A DNA stretch of 29,583 nt. Source: Priapulus caudatus. Lineage: Eukaryota; Priapulida; Priapulimorpha; Priapulimorphida; Priapulidae. Location: the NCBI RefSeq assembly GCF_000485595.1, contig NW_014577165.1, positions 385,471-415,053 on the forward strand, read 5' to 3'. This document shows positions 1 to 29,583 of this stretch, in pieces. A program made the translations under genes and the position numbers. Position 1 is the stretch's first letter. Every line of letters begins with the position of its first letter. A model generated the notes under the pieces. It was not told the DNA's origin. It saw nothing but the letters and a program-made list of their open reading frames with translations, and searched no databases.

Positions 1-452
1 CGTGTGTGCACGTACACGTGCGTGTGTGCACGTACACGTGCGTGTGTGCACGTACACGTGCGTGCGTGCGTGCGTGTGTGCGTGCGTGTCACGTACACGT
101 GCGTGCGTGCGTGTGTACGTACACGGGCGTGCGTGCGTGCGTGTGCACGTACACGTGCGTGTGTACGTACACGTGCGTGCGTGCGTGTGCACGTACACGT
201 GCGTGCGTGCGTGTGTACGTACACGGGCGTGCGTGCGTGCGTGTGCACGTACACGTGCGTGTGTACGTACACGTGCGTGCGTGTGTGTGCACGTACACGT
301 GCGTGCGTGCGTGTGCACTGTGCACGTACACGTGCGTGCGTGCGTGTGTACGTGCGTGCGTGCGTGTACGTACACGGGCGTGCGTGCGTGCGTGTGCACA
401 TACACGTGCGTGTGTACGTACACGTGCGTGCGTGCGTGTGCACGTACACGTG
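1..452. repeat. Minisatellite of GTGC/CACGTACAC words with a 100-bp higher-order period
   Basis: Almost pure alternating purine-pyrimidine sequence made of GTGC and TGCACGTACACG blocks. The segment at 121-180 repeats at 221-280, an exact 100-base step; the next equivalent block comes at about 372. Every frame is open because the units lack stops, so the Cys/Val/Arg-rich translations are artefacts. Such sequence is prone to Z-DNA and to cruciforms at the self-complementary cores. The array continues past the left edge. Confidence 0.95.
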
Positions 453-479
453 TCATGCATGCCTTGACGGCCCGGCTTC

Positions 480-838
480 AACGTATTTTGAAGTACGATG
501 CACTGGAACGGAAATATTAAAAACTAGGGTCTCCGGAACGACAAAATTGTAAGATCTGCATGGTAACTAAACTTAATGCTCTGGAACGAGATATTCTTAA
601 AAATGCGATGCACTGGAACGGAAGTTTAGGGTTAGGGCTGAAAATGGGGGTCTCTCCCGCGGCACATACCTACCATGCAATATATATGGAGTGCCCCCCC
701 CCGACCCAGCACGACCCAGTTATAAGGCTCATAAATGCAATGGTCATGCATGTGCACCGAGACATGTTAGACAAGGTAGATGAACATGCAGGATGTAATT
801 TCAGAATTTGTAAGTTGCCATCCAGGCAGAAAAGATAA
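480..838 (+). pseudogene. Possible hAT-type transposase C-terminal remnant after CTGGAACG repeats
   Basis: 490-630 carries four diverged copies of a CTGGAACG-centred unit. The frame 560-838 ends with LINAMVMHVHRDMLDKVDEH, resembling the last helix of some hAT transposases (a hydrophobic run, then H-x-H-R-D and an acidic D-x-V-D stretch). There is no upstream catalytic domain and a poly-C run interrupts the segment. At best it is a decayed fragment; it could be chance. Confidence 0.25.
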
Positions 839-1296
839 AATTGGAATAATAAAAAAATAAAATGACAAGTTATCTGACTGGACTGTCTGGTATCACTATT
901 AATACTGATCAATTAGTGGTGTTATATCAGTGCTCTAAGATTTGGAATGTGTATTTAATACGACAATGTGTCTATTCAAATTCAAACTTCAAAACATACA
1001 GATGTACATCGTGAAAGTATAAATGCAGATTGAAAATAGGCTTATTTTTCATAATTATGTACTGATAGTATATACAATTTTGTAAATAATGTTTTATTAG
1101 TTATCATACTCATAATATATATTTTAGATACTTTAGTTAAAACATCAGCTTTAGCTACATTCCTCTGAAATTTACAAATTGACCTTTTAAAATGATCAGA
1201 ATTAGTTGCTTTCAACATAGCCTAAAAATGCGCCAGCCCCCCCCCCCCACCGCATCAGCTACATATTTATGCAGTGGCACTTTCTGAGAGGCCGCT
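839..1296. other. AT-rich spacer, no feature recognised
   Basis: I see no exon-like segment, RNA gene or terminal repeats. A 9-base poly-C tract at about 1239-1247 is the only notable composition. Confidence 0.6.
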
Positions 1297-1655
1297 ACGG
1301 CCCTGCTGTGAAAATTTTTATTAATTAATTAATTAAATAATTAATTGGATCCGGATCACCACCAAAATGTAAGCAATTCTAAGTTACCCCATTTCTGACC
1401 TATCCTGAAAATTAATTAATTAATTACCTGAAAATTAATTAATTAATTAATTGGATCCGGATCACCACCAAAATTTTATCAATTCTAAGCTAGCCCATTT
1501 CTGACCTATCCTGAAAATTTTATGACAATCCGTCCATAACTTTTTCAGTTAGGCTGTACACAAACAAACCCACAAACCAACAAACACACGCCGAACAAAC
1601 ACACGCCGGTGAAAACATAACCTCCTGCCAACCCCTTTGGCAGAGGTAAATATAT
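1297..1655 (+). mobile_element. RTE-like retroposon 3' end with a 106-bp tandem duplication
   Basis: A block beginning GGATCCGGATCACCACCAAA starts at 1347 and again at 1453, separated by TTAATTAA runs. It continues into CCGTCCATAACTTTTTCAG, a CAAACAAAC-rich stretch, ACGCCGGTGAAAACATAACC and a final GGCAGAGGTAA. This order (CCGGATCACC, CCGTCCATAAC, CAAACAAAC, AACATAACCTCC, GGCGGAGGTAA) is typical of RTE-clade LINE or derived SINE tails in invertebrates. No coding part remains. Confidence 0.55.
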
Positions 1656-1884
1656 ATTTATATGTCCGTGTGCAGCAGCTAGCGTGCGGTGTACTTGTGT
1701 GTTGCAGATGAGCATTTGAACGGCATTTACAGGGGATTATAGGAGAAATTCAGTAGAGAAACATGAATACTTTGATAGTAAATACATTCCGTGTTTATTT
1801 ACCTTTTTATTTTATTGAGACGTTCCAATTAAGTGCCTGTGGTTGGCAGTGTCTTTACCGCTGCCGAAACAATTTTCCTATCTA

Positions 1885-2745
1885 ATATTTATGTATAATT
1901 TCGGTGCAATTAGGCACACGTAGTAAACACATACCCAGGAGTGGTATTATGAGATAAATGTTATCACCAATGACTCAACTCGTTAATTATAAGGCGTAAA
2001 ATTGCCCAAATCTTATTACGCGCGATAGATTATAGGGTCAGACGTGTCTGTGTGCATGCCTATTATCTGCTAAGAAAAAATAGATTTTGTTGGAATTAGG
2101 CATAGCCTAATTGGAAAAGACATAGTCAGGAACAAATTTCTATCAAAAAATACGAAATGGATTAATGCACTTATACAATATAAGAAGGAGCCCGATTACT
2201 CCGATTGCCGATTACATCTGGATTCTATACATATTTCATTTTTCATTAGTGTGTGCATGCTAGTGACGCGCATGAGAAGTATGATGCTAAACTAAATATA
2301 TTCATATGTAAATTGGTTGAAATTACACACCTATAATGAAACCCCAAGAGTAGTAGTTAGATGTGGGAAATGTGGATTTCAAGGACTCACTACGGCAATA
2401 ATAAGGCAGCAAATCTTCCAAATCTTCTAAAAAACACGTGAGAGATTATATGGTCAGACCTGTCTCAGCGCATGACTAGGCCTACTATCTGCTAAGGGAA
2501 ATCACATTTGTTAAAATTATGTATTATAAAAGGACATACCCAGGAATAGGTTTCTATACAAAATGCTAAAAATTATTGCCCCAATTAGTTATTAAGAGCC
2601 CAAGCCCAACATCCCGATACGCCGTAACGCCGAATGAAAATAATTATGTACAATTTTCATATCCGTTGGTTGGCGCTAGTTGTACGCACCATGAATAATG
2701 TATGGTGCTAAACAAGTTATATTCACATCAGGGTCGTAACTAACT
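1885..2745. repeat. Diverged tandem duplication (about 410 bp units)
   Basis: CAAATCTTATTACGCGCGATAG at 2009 with GGTCAGACGTGTCTG and TATCTGCTAAG is matched at about 2420 by CAAATCTTCTAAAAAACACG, GGTCAGACCTGTCTC and TATCTGCTAAG. The following GACATA-CAGGAA-TTTCTAT and AGCCC-A-CCGAT words recur in the same order. The duplication is old, with many indels, and has no coding content. Confidence 0.7.
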
Positions 2746-2770
2746 CAATTTTTCTTTAGGGGACAAAGTC

Positions 2771-3088
2771 ACGGGCGGTTTACGTTCTGGACAGCTAACC
2801 ATGGGTAGTTCGCCGTTGCGGACAAGAGCCGAGAGGAAAATATAACTCTCTCTACCCCCCCCCCCCGCTAACTATACGGTCATTCATTTTACAGCCTTCT
2901 GCGCCACCGTACACACACACACACACACACACAAAACACGCGTACACGCAAACAAACGCACGCGCGCGCGTAAAATGAATGACCGTATAGTTAGCGGGGG
3001 TGGGGGGGGGGAGAGAGTTATATTTTCCCCTCGGCTCTTGTCCGCAACGGCGAACTACCCATGGTTAGCTGTCCAGAACGTAAACCGC

Positions 3089-3092
<4 letters not shown>
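2771..3092. mobile_element. Foldback element with 121-bp arms
   Basis: The left arm 2771-2891 (ACGGGCGGTTTACGTTCTGG onward) is the near-perfect reverse complement of 2971-3092. The loop 2892-2970 is a CA/ACGC-rich stretch. The only differences are in the C/G homopolymer and a few single bases. The right end runs directly into (GT)n. No open frame. Consistent with a foldback MITE or a palindromic duplication. Confidence 0.85.
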
Positions 3093-3122
<30 letters not shown>

Positions 3123-3333
3123 CCTCATCGCCGTATAGCCACAACGATTAGCACCGTCGTCGTCAGTATCACCGCTAACATTAGCTTCGTTGTCTCCGTC
3201 AAATCATCATTATAATAATATATCATAACATCATTATCATCATCATCACCACATTAAAGTTATCAATTGCTGGTATTATGAAAGGAGTTTCGGGCCATAG
3301 GTAAAAATATACACATATATACATACACACACA

Positions 3334-3373
<40 letters not shown>

Positions 3374-3521
3374 TGCACGCACACACACAAACACATTTAT
3401 ATATATTCATGTATGTATATATATGTATTATGATATGTATGTTTCGGGCAGTCACACCTTTACACATACGGTTATACACGGACGCAGTTTCTATTGCTTC
3501 AAGAATAATTAAATTTATTCG
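3093..3521. repeat. (GT)n, TCA-rich and (ACGC)n simple repeats
   Basis: Contains (GT)n to 3120, an ATC/TCA-rich stretch at 3195-3255, (ACGC)n at about 3330-3372, and ATAT around 3398-3430. The Cys/Val-rich translation across the ACGC tract is a repeat artefact. Confidence 0.85.
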
Positions 3522-3555
3522 TAAGACATGATATATATATATATATATATATATA

Positions 3556-3921
3556 AGCTGCGTTCACACGTATACACGGCTTAGCTGGTACCGTACTTAG
3601 TTGGTGCTAAGTCCGGTTAAAATGCGTTCACACGAGATACACGAGATTCGAGGCTTAGCTAGCGCGGTATAATATAGACTGGTACCCGGTCGACAGTTCC
3701 ACACGCTACCCTAACGTCGTGCAGCGAACGGGTAGCAGTCTAGGTTCACACGACAATCAATACGCGGCCAGCGTGGTGCCGAATATACGCGGCTTAGTTG
3801 GCGCGGAATATGATTCCGCGCTTAGCAAGCCGGAGCATTCGCGGCTAAGCAAGCCGTGGCTAAGCAAGCCGCGTATATTTTAGCGTGTGAACGCAACTTT
3901 TCTCCTCGTGTGAACGCAGCT
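3556..3921. mobile_element. MITE with CTGCGTTCACACG terminal inverted repeats, in a TA array
   Basis: The ends AGCTGCGTTCACACG and CGTGTGAACGCAGCT are exact inverted repeats. They sit inside (TA)n, so a TA target duplication is likely, as in Tc1/mariner-type MITEs. Inner copies of GCGTTCACACGAGA, GGTTCACACG and GCGTGTGAACGCAAC, and clustered GCTTAGC/GCTAAGCAAGCCGCG words, form subterminal repeats. Non-coding. Confidence 0.8.
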
Positions 3922-4932
3922 ATATATATATATATGCATATATATGCGATCAATTATGTATATGTACTGCTTATTCTTGTAAATCAATACATAAGAAACA
4001 GTAAACATGCAGTGCGTGGTATGCTTATAAACTTGCATGTTATATTGTTCATTCTCATGGACACGTAACAGCAGACCCAGGGAATGTTCTTAGTAGCATA
4101 TATACGGATGCGATTATTATCAATGAGTATGACATCCTTCTAAACTCCGTCAGTCGAACGGCGAGCCTTCTAACTGCCAATGACCCGCGTCGCCAAACAA
4201 ACACGATCATTTTGGAATGATAATGAAATATAAATCAATTCGGCAACCCATCTTTACACTTTGCAGGTGAAAATATTCATTACGTGAGCAATGGTCCCCA
4301 AGGAGAATCAAGGGTTAGAAAGAACCAGGGCGTTGTTACGCAAACATATTCTATATACTCGGAATGACGTCAGTCCTAAAATAATGAGGTATGCTACATC
4401 ACTAAAGAGTAGTTATAAACAATGTTTCTGATTTCACAACGAAAGAGGATCGCGTGGACAAGGGGAACATGTAGAGCCGGCGGGAGGGGAGGGAATGACG
4501 TCGCCGGGAGAAGTGTGCAGGGAATGGAAAGGAAAGAAAGTGGAAAAGAAATGTAATGGAAGGGAAGGTTCGTTGACAATACGCGGGTGCTTTCCCTTAT
4601 AGAGATTAATAACGCTATCATCTTGTGCTGAAATTACAATCGTTTCACAGTCTACATCTGAAACGAGGTGAAGGCGTTTTATAGACGAGTAATTGTATGT
4701 CCCTTCATCATAAATCTCTCCTACCCAGAACAAAGCCGGTACACACGCGAAGTAAATCATTAGCGTAAGTGCTCAGTGCTTTCGCATGACATACAAGCAC
4801 ACTACTAAGAGCAATTCTAATTTTAAGATGGATCCAAATACGTTGACATGTAGACTATAGTTTCGAACTGTCGTCAACGGGTCAGTATATTTACACTTAT
4901 CTCAGAATAAAATTACTCTTAATATTATCATC
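3922..4932. other. Unique-looking spacer, no gene recognised
   Basis: A 108-codon open frame on the minus strand (4434-4760) has no recognisable family, splice context or repeat support. Otherwise I see nothing but a GGA-rich stretch near 4478-4570. Confidence 0.5.
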
Positions 4933-5229
4933 ATGAAATCCGATGAACTTATTTCAACACTAAACAATTCGTTTACACGACCATGTAAGGGCATCAGTCG
5001 TGTCTTATCACATGAAAAGAGTCAAAAGACACGAGTTTCGGTAATCCAAATCGATCGCTATCTATTTAGATCGATAGATATTCGTGTGTATACGGCGTGT
5101 ATAACTAAACTATAAATATTCGACAACAAAATCATAACAAGACACAGCTGCCGTGTTCGATTGTAGCAAGAGATTTGAGGAATGGTTGGTTACAAATACG
5201 CTAGATATATAAAAATCACTACAGTTTTG

Positions 5230-5510
5230 GTCATACATGATCTTACTCACTTACTCACTCACTCACCTACTCTCACATACACCCACCCACCCACTCACTC
5301 TTATTCACTCTCACTCTCACTCTCACCTCACTCACCTACTCTCACATACACCCACCCACCCACTCACTCACTCACTGTTATTCACTCTCACTCTCACTCT
5401 CACTCACTCTCCCCTCACTCACTCACTAACACCTCGTGATCTCTCACTAACTGCAAAGCATTGTCACTCAATGATAGGTCACCTACTTGCATCCCCTAAC
5501 ACTATTCTCG

Positions 5511-5553
<43 letters not shown>

Positions 5554-5572
5554 CTCTCATCTTCTTTTCTTG

Positions 5573-5626
<54 letters not shown>

Positions 5627-5660
5627 CACTCACTCGCTCACTCACTCATCAACGTATCGT
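5230..5660. repeat. (CTCA)n, (CACC)n and (CT)n tracts
   Basis: 5239-5437 holds two copies of a block CTCACCTACTCTCACATACA with CCCACC and CTCA runs, about 70 bases apart. 5509-5632 is mainly (CT)n. Open frames here are compositional. Confidence 0.9.
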
Positions 5661-5879
5661 TATTAAATTATACATGTGTAATAGATTAATAATAACTCGC
5701 TAGTAGATAGATATTCAATCGCCAGTTCTGCTTAACCGAGAAACGGTAGAAAATCTGTGCAATCAGACGATGACGCGGCGGTCGTGTAAATTACAGATTA
5801 TGTACACAGAAATACGGGCCAGCCTAAGCTCTTCACTCAAGACAGCTCATCGGTCCCAGTCACCGTACGGGATGCAATA

Positions 5880-5880
5880 A

Positions 5881-5927
<47 letters not shown>

Positions 5928-5955
5928 ATATATATATATGTATATATATATGTAG
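5880..5955. repeat. (TA)n microsatellite
   Basis: Pure TA for about 40 bases, then a TGTGTG break and more TA. Confidence 0.95.
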
Positions 5956-6030
5956 ACACACAGTATTTCAGCTAAGCAGTGGTCATATATTACATCTACC
6001 CGACTCACCACCAGATGCCGCCGTTGTCTC

Positions 6031-6096
6031 ACTCCATCCAGAGCCATATATTGAGACTCTATACTAGAGTCTCTATATACGGCTCTGACTCCATCC
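6031..6096. mobile_element. 48-bp hairpin insertion flanked by 9-bp direct repeats
   Basis: ACTCCATCC at 6031-6039 and again at 6088-6096 flanks 6040-6087. That insert is a nearly perfect hairpin: GAGCCATATATTGAGACTCTA pairs with TAGAGTCTCTATATACGGCTC around a 3-base loop. The direct repeats look like a target-site duplication. Confidence 0.6.
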
Positions 6097-7740
6097 CGTG
6101 ACGGCGACCGAGACGCGAGAGCATAAATGTTGATGTTCTTCCTGCACGAGTCCTACCTGACTCACGCATCGAGACTTTACATACCGCAAACGCGTTAAAC
6201 TATAGATAGACAGCTGCCACCGTTAACGCGCGCTCATGCATGCACCCCCGCGATATGTTACCACGTTCTACATGATTTTCTTCAGTGTTTACACAGCATT
6301 TTGACTCTACATTCTGGTTTCCGCACATGGTTACACGACTACGCCCACTTCTGCCAACATAGAATGACGGCGCTATCTACACGGTGATTGGCATTAGGTT
6401 GGGAAACTCAGCCGGCTATAGATCACAACCGAACAGCCGACTTGACGTGACTGGCAAAATATATAACAGAAGCGAACGCGCGCGCTTTCTCTGTCCGTCG
6501 ACAAAACAACCTCTTGAGATATATAAAAACACAATTATTATTAGTGGCACCATAGAAAAAATAGTTGCAAAACGGTCTCAAGGCACCGTTCAACGGAACA
6601 ACTCACACAGACATCGACCCACGAGCCACTGCATAACACTGAGCAGAAAACGGCTATCCGACCGATGTTCACTTGTTATGTCATGGCGGAAGACAGAACG
6701 GCAACCGCCGATATATATATAATAACTGCATAGCACGTTGTCCTATCACAATTGTGCTACCAGATGAGGTCACTTAATTGGCCAACATATTTGTCGACCA
6801 AGAATCGGTTTAAAATGGATAAACCTCGCATACAAAAAGCCTACATACACCTACTGTGAGCATACTTGCAGTATGCAAACATCACGAAATGTTCTTATTG
6901 AGCCAGAAATGTGCTCCAAACATTGGAATTTTCGAAACAGCGTCGGACGTGGTTTCGGCGTATAGATACACATAAGTTGTTTTGGAGTGAAAAGCCAACA
7001 GTAGGCCTACGCTAGCACAAATAGTTCCTGGAACGAAAACTATATATTTGTCTCCTGGTTGCATAAGTAATGTAGATAACATATGATTTAAACAAATTCC
7101 ACAACTTCGTACTGAGTAAAAATCGAACAATAACGTATAACAGGTATTATCACAGAAAAGAACTGTTAATGCAGCACAACGTTCGCTCGGTTGTGTACCG
7201 GATGTGTAAATACTGTAAACATCCTGTGGTACTACTTTCGTAACTTTCGTTTATATTTTATGAAGAATTGTAGTGAAAGTAGCAATTCAAATAAGTTGTA
7301 GTGAATTTTTACAACATGGACGAGCTCACAGTAGGTATATCTATGCATTTTGCTGCGAGAACATGCAACGTGTTAATCTAACGGACGTGCATTCAACCAA
7401 CGTCCAACCCCCTTATAGTTACTCCCTGCTGATAACACGACGTTTCAGCCGACCAATATGGCGACCAGGCGACATCACGTAATACCAACAATGTGCCATG
7501 CAGCTAATATATAGAGATCAGTGACCTCCAATACCTCTCTGCTCACCACGTATCTGCTCAGACTGCGTGCATGAGCGCGTGTGAGAGGGGCAGCACATCA
7601 CGCAGCGTGGGAGTGAACAACGGTCGGCACACATTACTACGTAAGCCGTACGTCTAACTATTGAGCGATGATATACACGGGAATGTTGCACATGTTCAAG
7701 CTGCTGGAACTTCATCCAATTGTTCTCCGTTCTCACCGAA
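6097..7740. other. Spacer downstream of aPKC, no gene recognised
   Basis: A 112-codon frame at 6384-6722 (plus) and shorter frames have no recognisable domain, and no splice-linked exons were found. No terminal repeats were evident. Confidence 0.5.
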
Positions 7741-8056
7741 GCTGCCTCACATTGCAGGTTAAACCCCAGCCTGGTCCCCTGCCATGCTCCACGCTAGGGT
7801 AGGGAATAGGGCCAATCCACAACCCGACCACTGCATAAAATTGGGCTACTGATTAATTAACCAACCTGCCCCGGTCAGACTCGACCCAGCAATGAACCCC
7901 GGCTTACGGTAGAGCAGAGGTACCAGCCCAACACCCGACCACAACCTATGCCGATGTAGAGGGTTACCAGCCCCGCTTCTGACCATACCCTACACTAGGG
8001 TAGGGGGTTGTCAGGCTAGCAGCCTGGTAAAGTGAGTAGGGAGTATGCGTTGGTTA
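7741..8056 (-). other. aPKC: Probable aPKC 3' UTR start, built of degenerate CC/CTAGGG-rich repeats
   Basis: Directly downstream of the stop on the minus strand. The segment holds about four diverged units of 60-80 bases with recurring CCAGCCC, ACCCGACCAC and CTAGGGTAGGG words. It must begin the 3' UTR unless a further intron follows. I found no AATAAA on the minus strand in the first kilobase downstream, so the transcript end is unknown. Confidence 0.4.
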
Positions 8057-28862
<20,806 letters not shown>

Positions 28863-29583
28863 CTGTAAAACGTAACATAAAGTATACAACACTATCAATG
28901 CTACACACAGAGTCACTATATAGTAGCTGGCACAAGCTGGAGGAACCATCGGTTAATATTATGCAGTCAAATTGAGTCAATGTTAACCAGTGCATCGATG
29001 TACAGTTTAAATCAGTGCGAGTTCATTGGAATTACAAATATTCAAAAGAGAAAACTTATCTAGACATAATTTTATATAAAAAGCATTTGACCTACCACTT
29101 TTATAAACTCACTTTGCATGCAGGGAACATTAGTAAAAATCTGACTTGTAACTTTTCATTATCCATGCATATCAAAACTGTCACTAAATTTGTACTCAAC
29201 TTGAACATTGGGAACACGACCTGAGTTATACCTGAGCAACCATGCACACTACCAGAAAAAGAAGAAAAACAAGAGCCGCAGAGCGTCTGGGCTCATCTGG
29301 GGTCTGTTGCTACGGTTATGAACGTACAATTTCAGTCGTGCGTAGTGACACATTTGTTAGGCGCAGATAGGCAGATACGCAGTTGCGTACACATCATTGT
29401 TAGGACACGCTCACTATCTCCCCCCATGCGATTTTGGTTTATTTTATTAAATGATACTTGCCTTTCACTTCGAATTTGTGTCATAGATTCACAGCTATCT
29501 ATTTTTATCTATCTATAAAAGATTTCAACATATGAGCATGTATCTCCAAGTATAATTAGAAAGGACGGGGAGTCCTTCTCCCC
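28863..29583. other. aPKC: Upstream aPKC intron (partial), no exon found
   Basis: Searched on the minus strand for a PB1 N-terminal segment ending in GG before a GT donor. None found, so the first coding exon is off the right edge. No repeat element recognised. Confidence 0.5.

Noticed and set aside
2-552. Long overlapping open frames rich in Cys, Arg and Val on both strands
   Set aside because: They are translations of a 4-base-step satellite; all frames lack stops for compositional reasons.
4434-4760. 108-codon minus-strand frame
   Set aside because: No recognisable family, no second exon, and the C-terminal half is of biased composition. Likely chance.
5182-5689. Open frames rich in Ser, Leu, His and Thr
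   Set aside because: Products of CTCA and CT simple repeats.
6384-6722. 112-codon plus-strand frame
   Set aside because: No domain or repeat similarity that I can recognise, and no splice or promoter context. Likely chance.

Overview
The window is animal nuclear DNA: AT-rich, full of microsatellites, interstitial TTAGGG-type repeats and short inverted-repeat transposons, with one 138-base assembly gap. It holds one recognisable gene, read on the minus strand from about 28.9 kb down to 8.06 kb. This is an atypical protein kinase C (aPKC, PKC iota/zeta type). I reconstructed 14 coding exons by matching conserved aPKC protein and GT-AG splice sites. All 13 junctions agree in phase and give one open frame of 569 residues plus stop. 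The protein is closer to PKC iota than to zeta in several segments (the ENELSMHIFP and [21 protein letters not shown] regions). The first coding exon, about 25 residues including the start Met, lies beyond the right edge. Intron density, marine-invertebrate-like repeats and TTAGGG runs suggest a non-vertebrate, non-insect animal; I cannot name the species.

Layout: 1-8056 is downstream of the gene. It holds a 100-bp higher-order CACGTAC/GTGC satellite (1-452), a possible hAT transposase tail (about 560-838), an RTE-like 3' end (1297-1650), a diverged tandem duplication (about 1885-2745), a 121-bp-arm foldback (2771-3092), a TA-flanked MITE (3556-3921), CT/CTCA tracts and a 48-bp hairpin insertion with 9-bp direct repeats (6031-6096). 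From 8057 to 28862 the aPKC exons are separated by introns of 0.24-10.3 kb. The rest, 28863-29583, is the start of the next upstream intron. Most of the 10.3 kb intron (16675-26968) is transposon-derived.

The encoded protein runs, in order: PB1 domain (lacking its first strand), pseudosubstrate RRGARRWRK, one complete C1 zinc finger (H-X12-C-X2-C-X13-C-X2-C-X4-H-X2-C-X7-C), a variable linker, a complete kinase domain with the aPKC DYG motif, and a tail with the turn-motif Thr and the phosphomimetic Glu in FEGFEY. In known animals this kinase joins PAR-6, CDC42 and PAR-3 to set cell polarity.

The main unexpected observation: in three introns, tandem arrays copy the 3' splice site together with the first about 17-48 bases of the adjoining exon (8576-8962, 13214-13764, 16652-16864). 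A fourth place (10689-10707) has a stray fragment of an exon's 3' end. These arrays create decoy exon starts. One is nearly identical between units, so recent; two are old and diverged. Other notable structures are two TIR elements enclosing TTAGGG-like arrays, a TTAA-bounded double element with a perfect 32-bp central palindrome, and an inverted MITE pair flanking three aPKC exons.
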